From the NCBI GenBank assembly GCA_021890755.1, contig JAKKUQ010000001.1:1-64000 (forward strand): a stretch of 64,000 nucleotides of DNA, in the 5' to 3' direction. Below the pieces are notes generated by a model, which saw only the letters and a program-made list of their open reading frames with translations, did not search any database and was not told the DNA's origin. The translations under genes and the position numbers were made by a program. The stretch comes from Thermosediminibacteraceae bacterium (GTDB taxonomy: Bacteria; Bacillota; Thermosediminibacteria; Thermosediminibacterales; Thermosediminibacteraceae). This document shows positions 51,182 to 61,075 of this stretch, piece after piece. How positions within the stretch are numbered: the stretch's first letter is position 1; each line of letters opens with the position of its first letter.

Positions 51182-51929
51182 CCATTTCTATTAATTCAGT
51201 TTTAAGATTTTCCAGTTGGGTGAATAAACCACCATCGATTTCAAAACAGTTTCCCAAAATTATACAATCTCCCTCGGACAAAGTTGGGTCTTTTACGAAG
51301 TTTACTTTTTTGTACCTGGCTTTTTGCTTAATAGCCTGAATTTCTCCTTCAATTCTTTCGAAGTCCTTTTCGCTTATTCTTACTATAATATCCTTATCTT
51401 CTCCTAATTTCTCAAGGCTTTCAGACACTATGCCGATTATATAACTGCTATCTACTTGTGCGTGCGACCTTAGGATTTTCTCCGCTATATGTAAAGCTAA
51501 CTTCACACATTCTTTTTCTAGAGTTTTCAAATACTCTTTGTTCTGAAGAAAAAGCGTTTCTCTTAATTCGTTAAACTGCTTCAAGTTTTCTTCAAAAAGG
51601 CTTGTCAATTCCTTTTTAGCGTTTTCTGCTCCCTGCCTGAAACCTTCAGCATATCCTTTTTCAAAAGCCTCTCGTTGCATTTGTTCCTGCTTTTCCTTTG
51701 CCTCTTGTATTATTGCCTCGCTTTCCCTTTTGGCTTTTTCTATTATCTCTGCTGCTTTCCTCATTGCATCTTCATAAAGTCTGCTGGCATTGTCTTTGTA
51801 AAACATTTCTATCGGAAGGTATGCCCTTTCTCTCAAAACATCATCGGACTTAAAAGCTCTAGAATACATATCCTTTATCCTGAAGGGAGTTTCCCTCGAA
51901 ACCTCGACCTGCTTTAAAACTTTAGACAA
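51162..51929 (-). CDS. fliH: Flagellar assembly protein FliH
   Basis: 255 residues. A charged helical region with a glycine-spaced stretch (EAFEKGYAEGFRQGAENAKK, about 85-104) is typical of FliH/YscL stators, followed by a C-terminal V-ATPase-E-like domain. Regulates FliI and docks it at the C-ring. TTG start at 51929 with GGAGGAG nine bases upstream, overlapping the fliG stop. Confidence 0.9.
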   Translation of the reverse strand: MSKVLKQVEVSRETPFRIKDMYSRAFKSDDVLRERAYLPIEMFYKDNASRLYEDAMRKAAEIIEKAKRESEAIIQEAKEKQEQMQREAFEKGYAEGFRQGAENAKKELTSLFEENLKQFNELRETLFLQNKEYLKTLEKECVKLALHIAEKILRSHAQVDSSYIIGIVSESLEKLGEDKDIIVRISEKDFERIEGEIQAIKQKARYKKVNFVKDPTLSEGDCIILGNCFEIDGGLFTQLENLKTELIEMDVLGDD

Positions 51930-52929
51930 TTATATCGTCTCCTCCTCCGCGGGAAATGATTATCTCGCCCGCCTCTTCCAGTCTCCTTATTACATTTACT
52001 ATCTTTTGCTGAGCTTCTTCTACATCTCTTAACCGCACTGGACCTAAATACTGCATATCTTCTTTTATTATTTCTGCCTGACGCTTGGACATGTTGCTGA
52101 ATATCTTATCTTTAACCTCATCACTTGCACCCTTTAAAGCTAATGCAAGGTCTTGGTTATCGATTTCCCTCAGTATACGCTGTACAGACCTATTATCGAG
52201 GGTGAGGATGTCCTCAAAAACAAACATCCTTCTTCTTATTTCCTCAGCAAGTTCCGGATTTTCCATTTCGAGAGCTTCTATTATATTCTTTTCAGTGCTG
52301 CGATCGACGCCGTTTAAAATGTTTACTATAGCCTGGATTCCTCCTACGTTGGTGTAATCCTCCACTACAACAGAAGATAGTTGGCGTTCTAAAACTTTTT
52401 CAACCTCCATAATAACCTCGGGTGATACTCTTTCCATTGTGGCAATGCGTTTGGCTATATCTACCTGTTTTTCCGGCGGCAGTGAAGAAAGGATCAACGC
52501 AGCTTTCTCGGGCTGCAGGTAAGCCATTATTAGAGCAATCGTTTGAGAATTTTCGCTCTGGATAAAGTTTAGGAGTTGAGCGGGATCAGCCTTTCTTACA
52601 AAATCGAAGGGTCTTACCTGCAAAGATGAAGTTAACTTATTTATAATTTCAAATGCTTTCTGGGTCCCTAATGCTTTCTCCAATATTTCCTTAGCGTAAT
52701 CAATCCCACCCTGCGCAATATAATCGTTAGCCATTAGCATCTGATAAAATTCTTTAAAAACTTCTCTTCTTTCTTCATCTTTCACTTTTCTTAGGCTGGC
52801 TATATCGATTGTAAGTTGCTCTATTTCCTCTTCTCTCAAATAGCGGTACACGTTTGATGCTATTTCCGGGCCTAGGGCAACCATGAGTATGGCAGCTTTT
52901 TGTCTTCCACTGATTTTAGACAAAGGCAT
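51922..52929 (-). CDS. fliG: Flagellar motor switch protein FliG
   Basis: About 335 residues. N-terminal domain for the MS ring (KISGRQKAAILMVALG), armadillo-like middle domain and C-terminal torque domain with DLALALKGASDEVKDKIFSN, whose charged ridge meets MotA. ATG at 52929 is preferred because GAGGTG lies six bases upstream; an in-frame GTG at 52938 belongs to that site. Confidence 0.95.
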   Translation of the reverse strand: MPLSKISGRQKAAILMVALGPEIASNVYRYLREEEIEQLTIDIASLRKVKDEERREVFKEFYQMLMANDYIAQGGIDYAKEILEKALGTQKAFEIINKLTSSLQVRPFDFVRKADPAQLLNFIQSENSQTIALIMAYLQPEKAALILSSLPPEKQVDIAKRIATMERVSPEVIMEVEKVLERQLSSVVVEDYTNVGGIQAIVNILNGVDRSTEKNIIEALEMENPELAEEIRRRMFVFEDILTLDNRSVQRILREIDNQDLALALKGASDEVKDKIFSNMSKRQAEIIKEDMQYLGPVRLRDVEEAQQKIVNVIRRLEEAGEIIISRGGGDDIIV

Positions 52930-52940
52930 CTTAAACACCT

Positions 52941-54482
52941 CTATTCTTCATTAAGCCAGGTTCTTAGAATTTTGGCTACATCTTCAGGTCTTTGTCTGGC
53001 AAGTCTTTCTATATCTTTAAGTATATCTTGTTTTTCATCGACTTCTTCCGAAGCAGCTTGCTGAGCTGCAGCTAATTGTTGTGCAAGTTTTGCTTCCTCA
53101 AGCTCCTTTTTCCTTTGGTTCGCGATTCTGTATAAAATTACTAAGAGGACCGCACAAGATAGAGCAGTTATGAAGATCAACACTTGCTGTCTTTGCCTGC
53201 TCTTTGTTTCTTCAAGAATCTGTCTCGAGAGCAAATCAGCAAGCTGGGTATCAAAAGTCATTCCCTCTACGGTTATCTGATCTCGCTGTATGTCATAACC
53301 GACAGCATTACCAACGAGAGCGACTATTCTGTTCTTTTCTTCCTCGGTCAAATCCCTGTTAATCACTACCGATACCGTGAGTTTTTTGATGGCACCCGGT
53401 GCAACCGTGACATTCTCCTTTGACTCGTTTAATTCATAATTGCGTATAATTTCGGTTTTCTGGTAATCAGACTCTCCGGTATTGAGTTGTGAATAATTAG
53501 GTGTTGTATTTGAATCAGAACCTGGGGGTCCTCCGTTAACGTTGCCCTGCCCTGAAAAATGCTCTCTTAATTCCTGGACGCTTCGCAATACCCCTTCGCC
53601 GAGCTCCTGATCTACAGGTGAGAACATTCGATTTTCCACTGTTTTTTTATCAAAATCCAGCTGGGCGTTGACCCTCACGGCTACATTGCCAGGACCAAAT
53701 ATCTGTTCAAGCAGCGACTGTACGCTTGCTTGCAGTTGTTTTTGAAAGTTTTCTTGTATTGCAAGCTGTGCATTAACAACTTCATTAGTTTTCTCTTCTT
53801 CGGAAAGCGGGATATTAGACAATATCCTGCCGAACTCATCAACAATTGTTATATTCTCGGGCTTTAGTCCCTCCACAGAATGGGCAATTAAATTAATGAT
53901 TCCCCGGATCTCTTCTTCTTTAATTTCCTCACCTGGTTTTAGTTTCAAGAATACAGCTGCCGAGGGTTCCTTTTGCTCGTTCGGTTTAATGAAAAGGCTT
54001 TTTTGAGGCTGTACGATATGTACTCTTGCCGACTCTACCTGTTCCATTTCTTCGATGGTCCTTGCAAGTTCCCCCTGTAAAGCCTGGTTGTATTGAATCT
54101 GCTTTTCCCATTCGGTAATACCCAACCTTGTTTTACCGAATATATCGCTGAATCCTATTTCGCCGCCTTTCGGAAGGCCCTCTCGCGCAAGTTCCAATCT
54201 TACTTTGTAAACGTCTTTTGCATCGGTTAGTATGGTTTTTCCTCCATCGGCAAGTTTATAGGGAATCTTCATATCTTCCAGCTTTTTTACAATATCTCCT
54301 GCATCTTTCTCATCTAAGTTAGAATAAAGAGGAACATAATTAGGCCGACTCACAAAATACCACAAAAAAGCCATCACTAAAACAACAAGGGTCGCACTCA
54401 GTATAAGTTTTATCTTCTGCGTTTTGCTTCTTGTTTCCCAGAATGTCTTTGCTTTTTCCTTTAAATTGCTTAGAAATTCCAT
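52941..54482 (-). CDS. fliF: Flagellar MS-ring protein FliF
   Basis: 513 residues. Two membrane helices (about 24-45 and 430-450) flank a large extracytoplasmic region with the ring-building motifs YVPLYSNLDEKDAGDIVKKL and REGLPKGGEIGFSDIFGK. The C-terminal tail (DILKDIERLARQRPEDVAKI) binds FliG. First large structural gene of the operon. GGTGG six bases before the ATG. Confidence 0.95.
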   Translation of the reverse strand: MEFLSNLKEKAKTFWETRSKTQKIKLILSATLVVLVMAFLWYFVSRPNYVPLYSNLDEKDAGDIVKKLEDMKIPYKLADGGKTILTDAKDVYKVRLELAREGLPKGGEIGFSDIFGKTRLGITEWEKQIQYNQALQGELARTIEEMEQVESARVHIVQPQKSLFIKPNEQKEPSAAVFLKLKPGEEIKEEEIRGIINLIAHSVEGLKPENITIVDEFGRILSNIPLSEEEKTNEVVNAQLAIQENFQKQLQASVQSLLEQIFGPGNVAVRVNAQLDFDKKTVENRMFSPVDQELGEGVLRSVQELREHFSGQGNVNGGPPGSDSNTTPNYSQLNTGESDYQKTEIIRNYELNESKENVTVAPGAIKKLTVSVVINRDLTEEEKNRIVALVGNAVGYDIQRDQITVEGMTFDTQLADLLSRQILEETKSRQRQQVLIFITALSCAVLLVILYRIANQRKKELEEAKLAQQLAAAQQAASEEVDEKQDILKDIERLARQRPEDVAKILRTWLNEE

Positions 54483-54500
54483 TCAATTCCACCTTACCTG

Positions 54501-54782
54501 TTATATCTGCATCCTCATTATCTCTTGATAAGCTTCAATCGCCTTGTTTCTCACCTGAATAGCCAGTTCCAGAGAAAGCCGTGCTTTTTCTGCAGCAATC
54601 ATTATCTCATGGACATTAATTTCTTCTCCTGCTGCTATTTTTCTCAGCACGTCGTCGTACTCTATCTGATAACTGTTTACTTTTTCAAAGGCCTTTGCCA
54701 ATAAATCTTTAAAGGAGTCATTTCCTTGCTTTTGAGGCGCACTTACAATACTGGTTGAATCTCCAACACTTCTAACAATCAA
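54501..54782 (-). CDS. fliE: Flagellar hook-basal body protein FliE
   Basis: 93 residues, normal for FliE. SFKDLLAKAFEKVNSYQIEY and MIAAEKARLSLELAIQVRNK are the family segments. It joins the MS ring to the rod and helps gate export. Standard position between flgC and fliF. Confidence 0.92.
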   Translation of the reverse strand: MIVRSVGDSTSIVSAPQKQGNDSFKDLLAKAFEKVNSYQIEYDDVLRKIAAGEEINVHEIMIAAEKARLSLELAIQVRNKAIEAYQEIMRMQI

Positions 54783-54815
54783 CAGGTTCCACCCCTTTTT
54801 AAATTTTCCTAATCA

Positions 54816-55259
54816 TTACGCTCTTCCTATCTCTAATGCCTTGTTGATCATGCTTTTTGCTGCATTTATAGCGGTGACGTTCGCCTCATAACTTCTAGTC
54901 GCCGATATCATGTCTACCATTTCTGTTACAATATTCACATTCGGCATGCGAACATATCCGTTATCGTCAGCATCGGGATGCGATGGGTCGTAAACCAGTT
55001 TAAACGGGCTTGGATCTTCTTCTATAGCTACGACTCTAACGCCTGCTCCCATCTGTTTTAAATATGAACCCTCGAGCAGATCCCTAAAGGTAATATCTCG
55101 TTTTCTTTCCTGAAAAACAACCCTTTGCCTTCTGTAAGGACCGCCTTCTTCTGTGCGGGTTGTATTGACATTGGCAATGTTGTTTGAAATTACATCCATT
55201 CGAAGCCTTTGAGCGGTAAGGCCAGAAGCGCTAATTTCCATTGAACTGAAAATACCCAT
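54816..55259 (-). CDS. flgC: Flagellar rod protein FlgC
   Basis: 147 residues. FSSMEISASGLTAQRLRMDV and ISNNIANVNTTRTEEGGPYR at the N-terminus and PNVNIVTEMVDMISATRSYE near the C-terminus are the axial-protein signatures. Proximal rod component, next to flgB. Confidence 0.95.
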   Translation of the reverse strand: MGIFSSMEISASGLTAQRLRMDVISNNIANVNTTRTEEGGPYRRQRVVFQERKRDITFRDLLEGSYLKQMGAGVRVVAIEEDPSPFKLVYDPSHPDADDNGYVRMPNVNIVTEMVDMISATRSYEANVTAINAAKSMINKALEIGRA

Positions 55260-55265
55260 ATCCCA

Positions 55266-55676
55266 CTATCTCCTTCCTTCGGTAATTGCAGACCTTAAGA
55301 GTGAAAACTGCCTTTGAACCTGATCGGCTAGTATGTTGTAAGCTATGGCATTTTGAATAAGTTCGACCATTTCTTTGTCTATATCCACATTGTTTCCATC
55401 ATTTCTGAATGTTCTATCATGCTGGACCACAACCCGGGGTTTTAAATCGAAAGTCTTCTTCGAATTCGGAATGTGCTTTTCGCTGGTAGTTGAAAGGGGT
55501 AATTTTGAGCCACTTTCTTTAATATATTTTTGCAGCAATGTTTCAAACGCCACCTCAGACCTTTTAAAATTGGGAGTATCAACATTGGCAATGTTATTTG
55601 CCAACACTTCATGCCTTATCCATTTTGCATCCATCATCTTTTGGAGTAAGCTCGGAATTTCGAATAAGTTTAACAC
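55266..55676 (-). CDS. flgB: Flagellar rod protein FlgB
   Basis: About 136 residues. WIRHEVLANNIANVDTPNFK (about 18-37) and the C-terminal AIAYNILADQVQRQFSLLRS are typical. Proximal rod protein and first gene of the fla/che operon. GTG at 55676 is preferred, with AGAAGG eight bases upstream; a GTG at 55685 overlaps that site. A long leader of about 170-180 bases separates it from the promoter. Confidence 0.94.
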   Translation of the reverse strand: MLNLFEIPSLLQKMMDAKWIRHEVLANNIANVDTPNFKRSEVAFETLLQKYIKESGSKLPLSTTSEKHIPNSKKTFDLKPRVVVQHDRTFRNDGNNVDIDKEMVELIQNAIAYNILADQVQRQFSLLRSAITEGRR

Positions 55677-55685
55677 CCGAATCAC

Positions 55686-55855
55686 CTTCTTTTTTTCGAC
55701 AATTACTAAATTATATCTTTTATATTTGCTAAAAATTTCTTTTTTCCTTCCTTTTCCTCATATTTGGAATATATTTAAATCTCCTTCGCAGCAAAAGCAA
55801 CTTTTCAAAACAGGCAGAATATCATAAAAAGAGAAAACTTGTCTTTTTATGTCAT
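55686..55855 (-). promoter_or_regulatory. Long 5' leader of the fla/che operon
   Basis: About 170 transcribed bases before flgB. It contains an imperfect stem CAAGTTTTC/GAAAAGTTG (about 55799-55842, one mismatch) and an AAGGAGAT Shine-Dalgarno-like sequence (about 55777-55784) with no ATG, GTG or TTG start at normal distance. Suggests leader structure or a vestigial small ORF; no known riboswitch recognised. Confidence 0.4.
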
Positions 55856-55884
55856 ATTATAACACACATGGATAATTTTGTATA
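55856..55884 (-). promoter_or_regulatory. Candidate promoter of the fla/che operon
   Basis: Minus strand TATACA (55879-55884), 17-base spacer, TATAAT (55856-55861), downstream of the codY terminator. Sigma-A type with a moderate -35. Confidence 0.6.
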
Positions 55885-55908
55885 TGATACTTTGGGACTA
55901 TAAAAAGA

Positions 55909-55940
55909 TAAAAAAAATGCGTGAAAATTATTTCACGCAT
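55909..55940 (-). terminator. Terminator after codY
   Basis: Minus strand ATGCGTGAAA / TTTCACGCAT (10 pairs, loop TAAT) followed by eight T, three bases after codY. It separates the dprA-codY genes from the fla/che operon. Confidence 0.88.
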
Positions 55941-55942
55941 TT

Positions 55943-56728
55943 TTATGAGCGAACTTTTTTAAGTTCTTCTAACAGCTTGTCGTTTAAAACTTTTATATAT
56001 GTTCCTTTCATTCCAAGGGACCTGGACTCGATAACTCCTGCACTCTCGAGTTTTCTTAAAGCATTGACTATAACTGAACGCGTTATTCCTACCCTATCAG
56101 CAATTTTACTGGCTACAAGCAGCCCCTCATTGCCGTCCAATTCTTCGAATATATGCTGCACTGCTTCCAGCTCTGAGAAAGATAACGTGCCTATCGCTAG
56201 CTGAACCACTGCCTTTTTGCGAGCTTCTTCTTCTATTTCTTCCGTCTTTGACCTTAGTATTTCCATTCCCACTACGGTTGCACTATATTCTGCAAGCACC
56301 AAGTCATCGTCTGTAAATTTATCGCCGAATCGAGCAAGGACTAAGGTGCCTAATCTTTCTCCCCCACCGTTTATTGGTACAATTGTAACTAGTTTCCCAG
56401 AATGGGGGCAGCTTGCGGTACTGTCAAATACACATTCTAGCTTTTCTTGAGGTATATTCGGCATCGTCTCATGAATTTCCAGTAATTTGTCATTGTATTC
56501 CTTTGGAAACATTCTCTCTTCAAGTACCCTGTTTTGTATTACGTCGCAATCGTATTCGCTAAGAAGCGCATAACCCAAAACCTTTCCTTTACGGCTTGCC
56601 ACATATGCGTTAGCATTCAGCACTTCGCTTAATATTTTGCATACTTCGTTAAAATCTACAGGATATCCCGCAGATCTTTGCAATAATTTGTTTATTCTCC
56701 TTGTCTTTTCTAGCAAATCATTGCTCAT
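55943..56728 (-). CDS. codY: Global transcriptional regulator CodY
   Basis: 261 residues. An N-terminal GAF-type domain binds branched-chain amino acids; the C-terminal winged helix is clear ([20 protein letters not shown], then [20 protein letters not shown], about 205-245). CodY with GTP and branched-chain amino acids represses nutrient-limitation genes, including the fla/che operon in Bacillus. It follows hslU and precedes flgB, the order known from Bacillus. AAAGGAGG lies about ten bases before the ATG. Confidence 0.95.
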   Translation of the reverse strand: MSNDLLEKTRRINKLLQRSAGYPVDFNEVCKILSEVLNANAYVASRKGKVLGYALLSEYDCDVIQNRVLEERMFPKEYNDKLLEIHETMPNIPQEKLECVFDSTASCPHSGKLVTIVPINGGGERLGTLVLARFGDKFTDDDLVLAEYSATVVGMEILRSKTEEIEEEARKKAVVQLAIGTLSFSELEAVQHIFEELDGNEGLLVASKIADRVGITRSVIVNALRKLESAGVIESRSLGMKGTYIKVLNDKLLEELKKVRS

Positions 56729-56774
56729 TCTACATTTCCTCCTTTTTTGATTTTTTTTAAAATACTTAGTTTCA

Positions 56775-58181
56775 TTACAAAATGTACATGCTTAAATCTT
56801 TATCTTTCACTATATCTTTTAATTTTTCATTAACGTAGTTTCTATCTATGACAAATTCACTCATTTTATCCTTAATTTCAGGAGCATTGAAGGATATATC
56901 CTCCAAGAGCTTTTCCATAATCGTATGGAGTCTTCTCGCTCCAATATTTTCCGTATGCTGGTTAACATATTCTGCTATGCTTACTATTTCATCAATAGCA
57001 TCTTCCGAAAAATGGATTTTTATACCTTCAGTTTCCAATAAAGCCTTATATTGTTTTATGAGAGAATTCTTTGGCTCCATTAGAATTCTCTTTAAATCTT
57101 CTTTGGAAAGGCTTTTTAGCTCAACACGAATCGGGAATCTACCTTGCAGCTCCGGTATAAGGTCAGACGGTTTTGAAACGTGGAAAGCCCCGGCTGCAAT
57201 AAACAAGATATGATCTGTTTTTACAGGGCCATACTTCGTAACAACTGTGCATCCTTCCACAATGGGGAGGATATCCCTCTGAACCCCTTCTCTTGATACG
57301 TCGGGCCCTCCACCGTGCTCTCTCCCTGCTATCTTATCAATCTCATCGATAAAAATGATGCCCGTCTCTTCGGCTCTTTTTATAGCCTCAGTTATAACCT
57401 CGTCCATATCTATGAGCTTTTGGGCTTCTTCCTGGGTAAATATTTTCCGCGCAGTTTCAATTGTTACCTTTTTCTTCTTTTTACGCTTTGGAATTAAGCC
57501 ACCAAATAAGTCCTGAAAATTGATTCCCATCTCTTCAATTCCGTAACTGGAAAATACCTCCAGCACCGGCGGTGAATTGTCTTCTACCTCAATTTCTATC
57601 ATTTCTTTATCTAATTTGCCTGATTTTATATCCTCAAGTAAAGCCTTCCTCTTCTCTTTCGCAATTCTCAATCTGGATTCGTATTCTTCATCTTTTTCAT
57701 CTTCAACTTTTGAAAGGTTGCCCAAAAGGACTTCAAATGGATTTTTAAAACTTGTACTTTTTGCAGGATCTGGCTGCAGTATTTCTGCAATCCTAAGGTC
57801 CGCCAGTTCTTTTGCCCTGTCTTTGACTTGTTCCATTTTTTCAATTTTAACCATCCTTATGGATGTTTCTACCAAATCCCTTACCATAGAATCTACATCG
57901 CGTCCCACGTAACCCACTTCTGTAAATTTAGTAGCTTCGACCTTGACAAAAGGAGCATTCACAAGCTTTGCAAGTCGCCTTGCGATTTCAGTTTTGCCCA
58001 CTCCTGTCGGACCTATCATCAGTATATTTTTGGGCATTATTTCTTCCTGGAGCTCTTTTGGAAGTTTTTGCCTTCTGTATCTATTGCGAAGCGCGATAGC
58101 TACGCATCGTTTCGCTTCTTGCTGGCCAACTATGTATTTATCCAATTCTTCTACTATCCTTTTGGGAGTTAAATCTTCCAA
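56775..58181 (-). CDS. hslU: HslUV protease ATPase subunit HslU (ClpY)
   Basis: 468 residues. Walker [20 protein letters not shown] (about 55-73), the I domain with charged inserts (about 130-230), Walker [14 protein letters not shown] and the sensor region [17 protein letters not shown]. The C-terminus (DLSMYIL) resembles the tail that docks into HslV pockets. It unfolds substrates for the HslV chamber. Confidence 0.95.
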   Translation of the reverse strand: MEDLTPKRIVEELDKYIVGQQEAKRCVAIALRNRYRRQKLPKELQEEIMPKNILMIGPTGVGKTEIARRLAKLVNAPFVKVEATKFTEVGYVGRDVDSMVRDLVETSIRMVKIEKMEQVKDRAKELADLRIAEILQPDPAKSTSFKNPFEVLLGNLSKVEDEKDEEYESRLRIAKEKRKALLEDIKSGKLDKEMIEIEVEDNSPPVLEVFSSYGIEEMGINFQDLFGGLIPKRKKKKKVTIETARKIFTQEEAQKLIDMDEVITEAIKRAEETGIIFIDEIDKIAGREHGGGPDVSREGVQRDILPIVEGCTVVTKYGPVKTDHILFIAAGAFHVSKPSDLIPELQGRFPIRVELKSLSKEDLKRILMEPKNSLIKQYKALLETEGIKIHFSEDAIDEIVSIAEYVNQHTENIGARRLHTIMEKLLEDISFNAPEIKDKMSEFVIDRNYVNEKLKDIVKDKDLSMYIL

Positions 58182-58194
58182 AATTCCTCCCTCC

Positions 58195-58725
58195 TTATAG
58201 AACTTCCACAGATATAAAGTTATTCGTATAAACGCATATATCAGCTGCTATTTTCAAAGCTTCTTCAACGATTTTCTCAGGAGGTAAATCGGTAAAGCGC
58301 GCAAGGGCTCTAGCCGCTGCTAAAGCATATGGACCACCGGATCCTATGGCTGCTATCCCATCGTCAGGCTCAACTACTTCGCCGCTGCCTGAAATTATAA
58401 AAATGTGTTCTTTATCAGCGGCAATCAATAAAGCTTCTAGTTTCCTCAACATCCTGTCAGTACGCCATTCCTTTGCGAGTTCCACCGCTGCTCTCACCAG
58501 GTTACCGTGAAATTCCTCTAGTTTTGCCTCAAATTTTTCAAAAAGAGTAACCGCATCAGCCACAGAACCCGCAAACCCAGCCAAAACCTGGCCATTATAT
58601 ATTTTTCTTACTTTCCTAGCGTGGTGCTTCATAATGGTATTTTGACCGAAAGTTACCTGGCCATCTCCAGCCATTGCAGCACCCTTTTGATTAACTACAG
58701 CAACTATAGTAGTTGCAGAAAACAT
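58195..58725 (-). CDS. hslV: HslUV protease catalytic subunit HslV (ClpQ)
   Basis: 176 residues. The sequence begins [20 protein letters not shown], so the nucleophile is probably Thr5, exposed after removal of a four-residue leader, similar to the propeptide in Bacillus Clp[15 protein letters not shown] and [16 protein letters not shown] are conserved. Proteasome-like dodecamer working with HslU. Overlaps the xerC stop by one base. Confidence 0.95.
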   Translation of the reverse strand: MFSATTIVAVVNQKGAAMAGDGQVTFGQNTIMKHHARKVRKIYNGQVLAGFAGSVADAVTLFEKFEAKLEEFHGNLVRAAVELAKEWRTDRMLRKLEALLIAADKEHIFIISGSGEVVEPDDGIAAIGSGGPYALAAARALARFTDLPPEKIVEEALKIAADICVYTNNFISVEVL

Positions 58726-59639
58726 CAGCTTTCCCCCTTTTCCCCTGTGCGAGGAAAGGCTCTTTCGTAAACTTCTTTCAACCTTTCTTTCGTAACATGG
58801 GTATAAATCTGCGTTGTAGACAAACTTACATGTCCCAGCAGCTCTTGAACGGTCTTTAAGTCCGCTCCATTATTGAGCATGTGGGTTGCGAATGTGTGCC
58901 TAAGAGTGTGAGGACTTACGTTTTTATTTAAAGACAACTTCTTAACGTACTTATCTATTATTCTCCTTACGCTCCTGTCAGTCAATCTCGTCCCGTTTTT
59001 ATTTAAAAACAGATACTCGCATGAAAGATTTTTTACAAGGTAAGGTCTGCTTTTCTTCAAGTACTCATCAAGGCTTTCGGCAGCTTTTGAACCGAAAAAT
59101 ACCACTCTTTCTCGGGACCCCTTACCATAAACGATGATAAAATTAGCACCCATATTGACGTCCTTTAATTTTATCGAGACAAGTTCACTTACTCTTACTC
59201 CAGTGGCATACAAAAGTTCCATTAATGCTTTATCCCGGATACCAAGCACATCTTTACCAGGCGCAGAAAGCAGCGCTTCAATTTCCGCTGGATACAAAAA
59301 CAAAGGCAATTTCTTAGGTAGTTTCATACCTTGAATTATTCTCGTGGGATCCTCTGTCACCAATCCTTCAGAGCTAAGGTATTTAAAGAAGCTTCTTAGA
59401 GCCGAAAGTTTCCTGGCTATAGTTTTCTTATCCACTCCCTTTTCCTTCAAATAAGCCAAAAAACCTCGAATATCTAGGTGAGTAACATCTTTAAGTGTCA
59501 TTGTTTCGGATATTTTATTCTGTTCCAAATATTCGAGAAACTGTCCTAAGTCGTTAGCATAAGCTTTTAGCGTATTCTCCGACTGGTTTTTAGCGGCTCT
59601 TATATAGTTTAAAAAACTGTCAACTGCATCATATTCCAT
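58725..59639 (-). CDS. xerC: Tyrosine recombinase XerC (CodV type)
   Basis: 304 residues. N-terminal SAM-like domain, then the catalytic domain with Arg in [15 protein letters not shown], Lys in [36 protein letters not shown] and the Tyr in IYTHV. Resolves chromosome dimers at dif together with a partner. The position upstream of hslVU and codY identifies it as the CodV orthologue. The 119-base gap upstream is A/T-rich with a TATATT box but no clear promoter. Confidence 0.93.
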   Translation of the reverse strand: MEYDAVDSFLNYIRAAKNQSENTLKAYANDLGQFLEYLEQNKISETMTLKDVTHLDIRGFLAYLKEKGVDKKTIARKLSALRSFFKYLSSEGLVTEDPTRIIQGMKLPKKLPLFLYPAEIEALLSAPGKDVLGIRDKALMELLYATGVRVSELVSIKLKDVNMGANFIIVYGKGSRERVVFFGSKAAESLDEYLKKSRPYLVKNLSCEYLFLNKNGTRLTDRSVRRIIDKYVKKLSLNKNVSPHTLRHTFATHMLNNGADLKTVQELLGHVSLSTTQIYTHVTKERLKEVYERAFPRTGEKGES

Positions 59640-59758
59640 AGTTATTCAGCCTCGCAATGAACAAATAATATACTACCATAACCTTCGTTTTTACGCAAGA
59701 TTAAATTCTAAATTATTTTTAAATTATATGTTAAATTTTTATTAAAATGTGTATTGCA

Positions 59759-61072
59759 TTACACCTTTATTTCGTTTGCAGCGATAAATGCTTTTAAAAC
59801 CTCAATGGAACGCCGGGCATAATACTGGTTCCTTTCTTTCTTTGATTTAATCTTCTCTTTAAGTGGGGGAAGTATTCCAAAGTTTGCCTTCATAGGCTGA
59901 AAGTTCTTGGGATCAGCTGTAGCTACATAATTACAAAGAGCTCCTATTATAGTTTCTAATGGGAAAGGAACAGGATCTTGCCCTTTCAAACGGCGAACCA
60001 TATTTACTCCCGCTACTATCCCTGACGCTGCGGATTCTATATACCCTTCTACGCCCGTAATTTGTCCAGCAAAGAATAGACCTTGAGTTGATTTTAATTC
60101 AAGCCAGGGCTGTAAAAACTTAGGACTCATTATAAACGTATTTCTGTGTATGAAACCATACCTAACAAATTCTGGGTCTTTTAAGCCTGGAATTTTGCTA
60201 AAAACCCTTTTTTGCTCTGACCATTTGAGGCTAGTCTGAAAACCTACCATATTGAATAGAGTACCTTCTTTATTTTCTTTTCTCAGCTGAACTACTGCGT
60301 AAGGTTGCTTACCGGTTCTCGGATCTATTATCCCAACTGGCTTTAACGGTCCAAAAAGCAAGGTCTTAGGACCTCTTTTTGCCATTACCTCGATGGGCAT
60401 GCACCCCTCGAAAAATACGGGCTTTTCAAATTCTTTTGGTGTGTGAACCTCCGCGTTAATCAGTTCATTATAGAACTCCATATACTCTTCTTCGGTCATG
60501 GGTAGATTCACATAATCTTCGTCGCCTTTGTTGTACCTAGAACCCCAGAAAGCAATGTTCCAATCTATGGAGTCCGCCGTAATAATAGGTGCTGCAGCAT
60601 CGTAGAAATAAAGGTGTTCCTTTCCTAAAAGTTCACTTATAGCTTTGAATAGAGCCTCTGAAGTAAGAGGACCTGTTGCTATTATTGCAGGAGGTTCCGG
60701 TATACGATCTACTTCTTCCCTTCGAATTTCAATTAGCGGATGCTTCTCAATGGCCTCAGTTACAGCCGAGGAAAATTTTTCCCGATCCACGGCAAGGGCA
60801 GCTCCCGCAGGAACGCTATTTTCCTCGGCCTTTTTTATTATGAGCGATCCCAAAAGTCGCATTTCCTCTTTCAATAGGCCTGCCGCATTAGTCAGTTCGT
60901 TAGATCTAAAAGAGTTGCTGCAAACTAGCTCGGCCAGCTTATCCGTATGATGGGCAGGGGTCATTTTTTGCGGTCGCATTTCATAAAGTTCTACATTAAA
61001 ACCCATATTGGCTATATACCATGCTGCTTCACACCCTGCTAAACCGCCACCTATAACCTTTACTTTTTCCAT
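59759..61072 (-). CDS. trmFO: tRNA (uracil-54-C5)-methyltransferase TrmFO
   Basis: 437 residues. FAD- and folate-dependent enzyme that makes m5U54 in tRNA. The FAD-binding VIGGGLAGCEAAWYIA opens the protein; cysteines occur in ELVCSNSFRSNEL and FFEGCMPIEVMAKRGPKT, matching the catalytic and auxiliary cysteines of the family. GGAGGG precedes the ATG just after topA. Confidence 0.95.
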   Translation of the reverse strand: MEKVKVIGGGLAGCEAAWYIANMGFNVELYEMRPQKMTPAHHTDKLAELVCSNSFRSNELTNAAGLLKEEMRLLGSLIIKKAEENSVPAGAALAVDREKFSSAVTEAIEKHPLIEIRREEVDRIPEPPAIIATGPLTSEALFKAISELLGKEHLYFYDAAAPIITADSIDWNIAFWGSRYNKGDEDYVNLPMTEEEYMEFYNELINAEVHTPKEFEKPVFFEGCMPIEVMAKRGPKTLLFGPLKPVGIIDPRTGKQPYAVVQLRKENKEGTLFNMVGFQTSLKWSEQKRVFSKIPGLKDPEFVRYGFIHRNTFIMSPKFLQPWLELKSTQGLFFAGQITGVEGYIESAASGIVAGVNMVRRLKGQDPVPFPLETIIGALCNYVATADPKNFQPMKANFGILPPLKEKIKSKKERNQYYARRSIEVLKAFIAANEIKV

Positions 61073-61075
61073 AGT

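Noticed and set aside
55795-55865. CodY-binding box upstream of flgB
   Set aside because: The best stretch (AGTTTTCTCTTTTTA) matches only about half of AATTTTCWGAAAATT; not convincing despite CodY being encoded next door.
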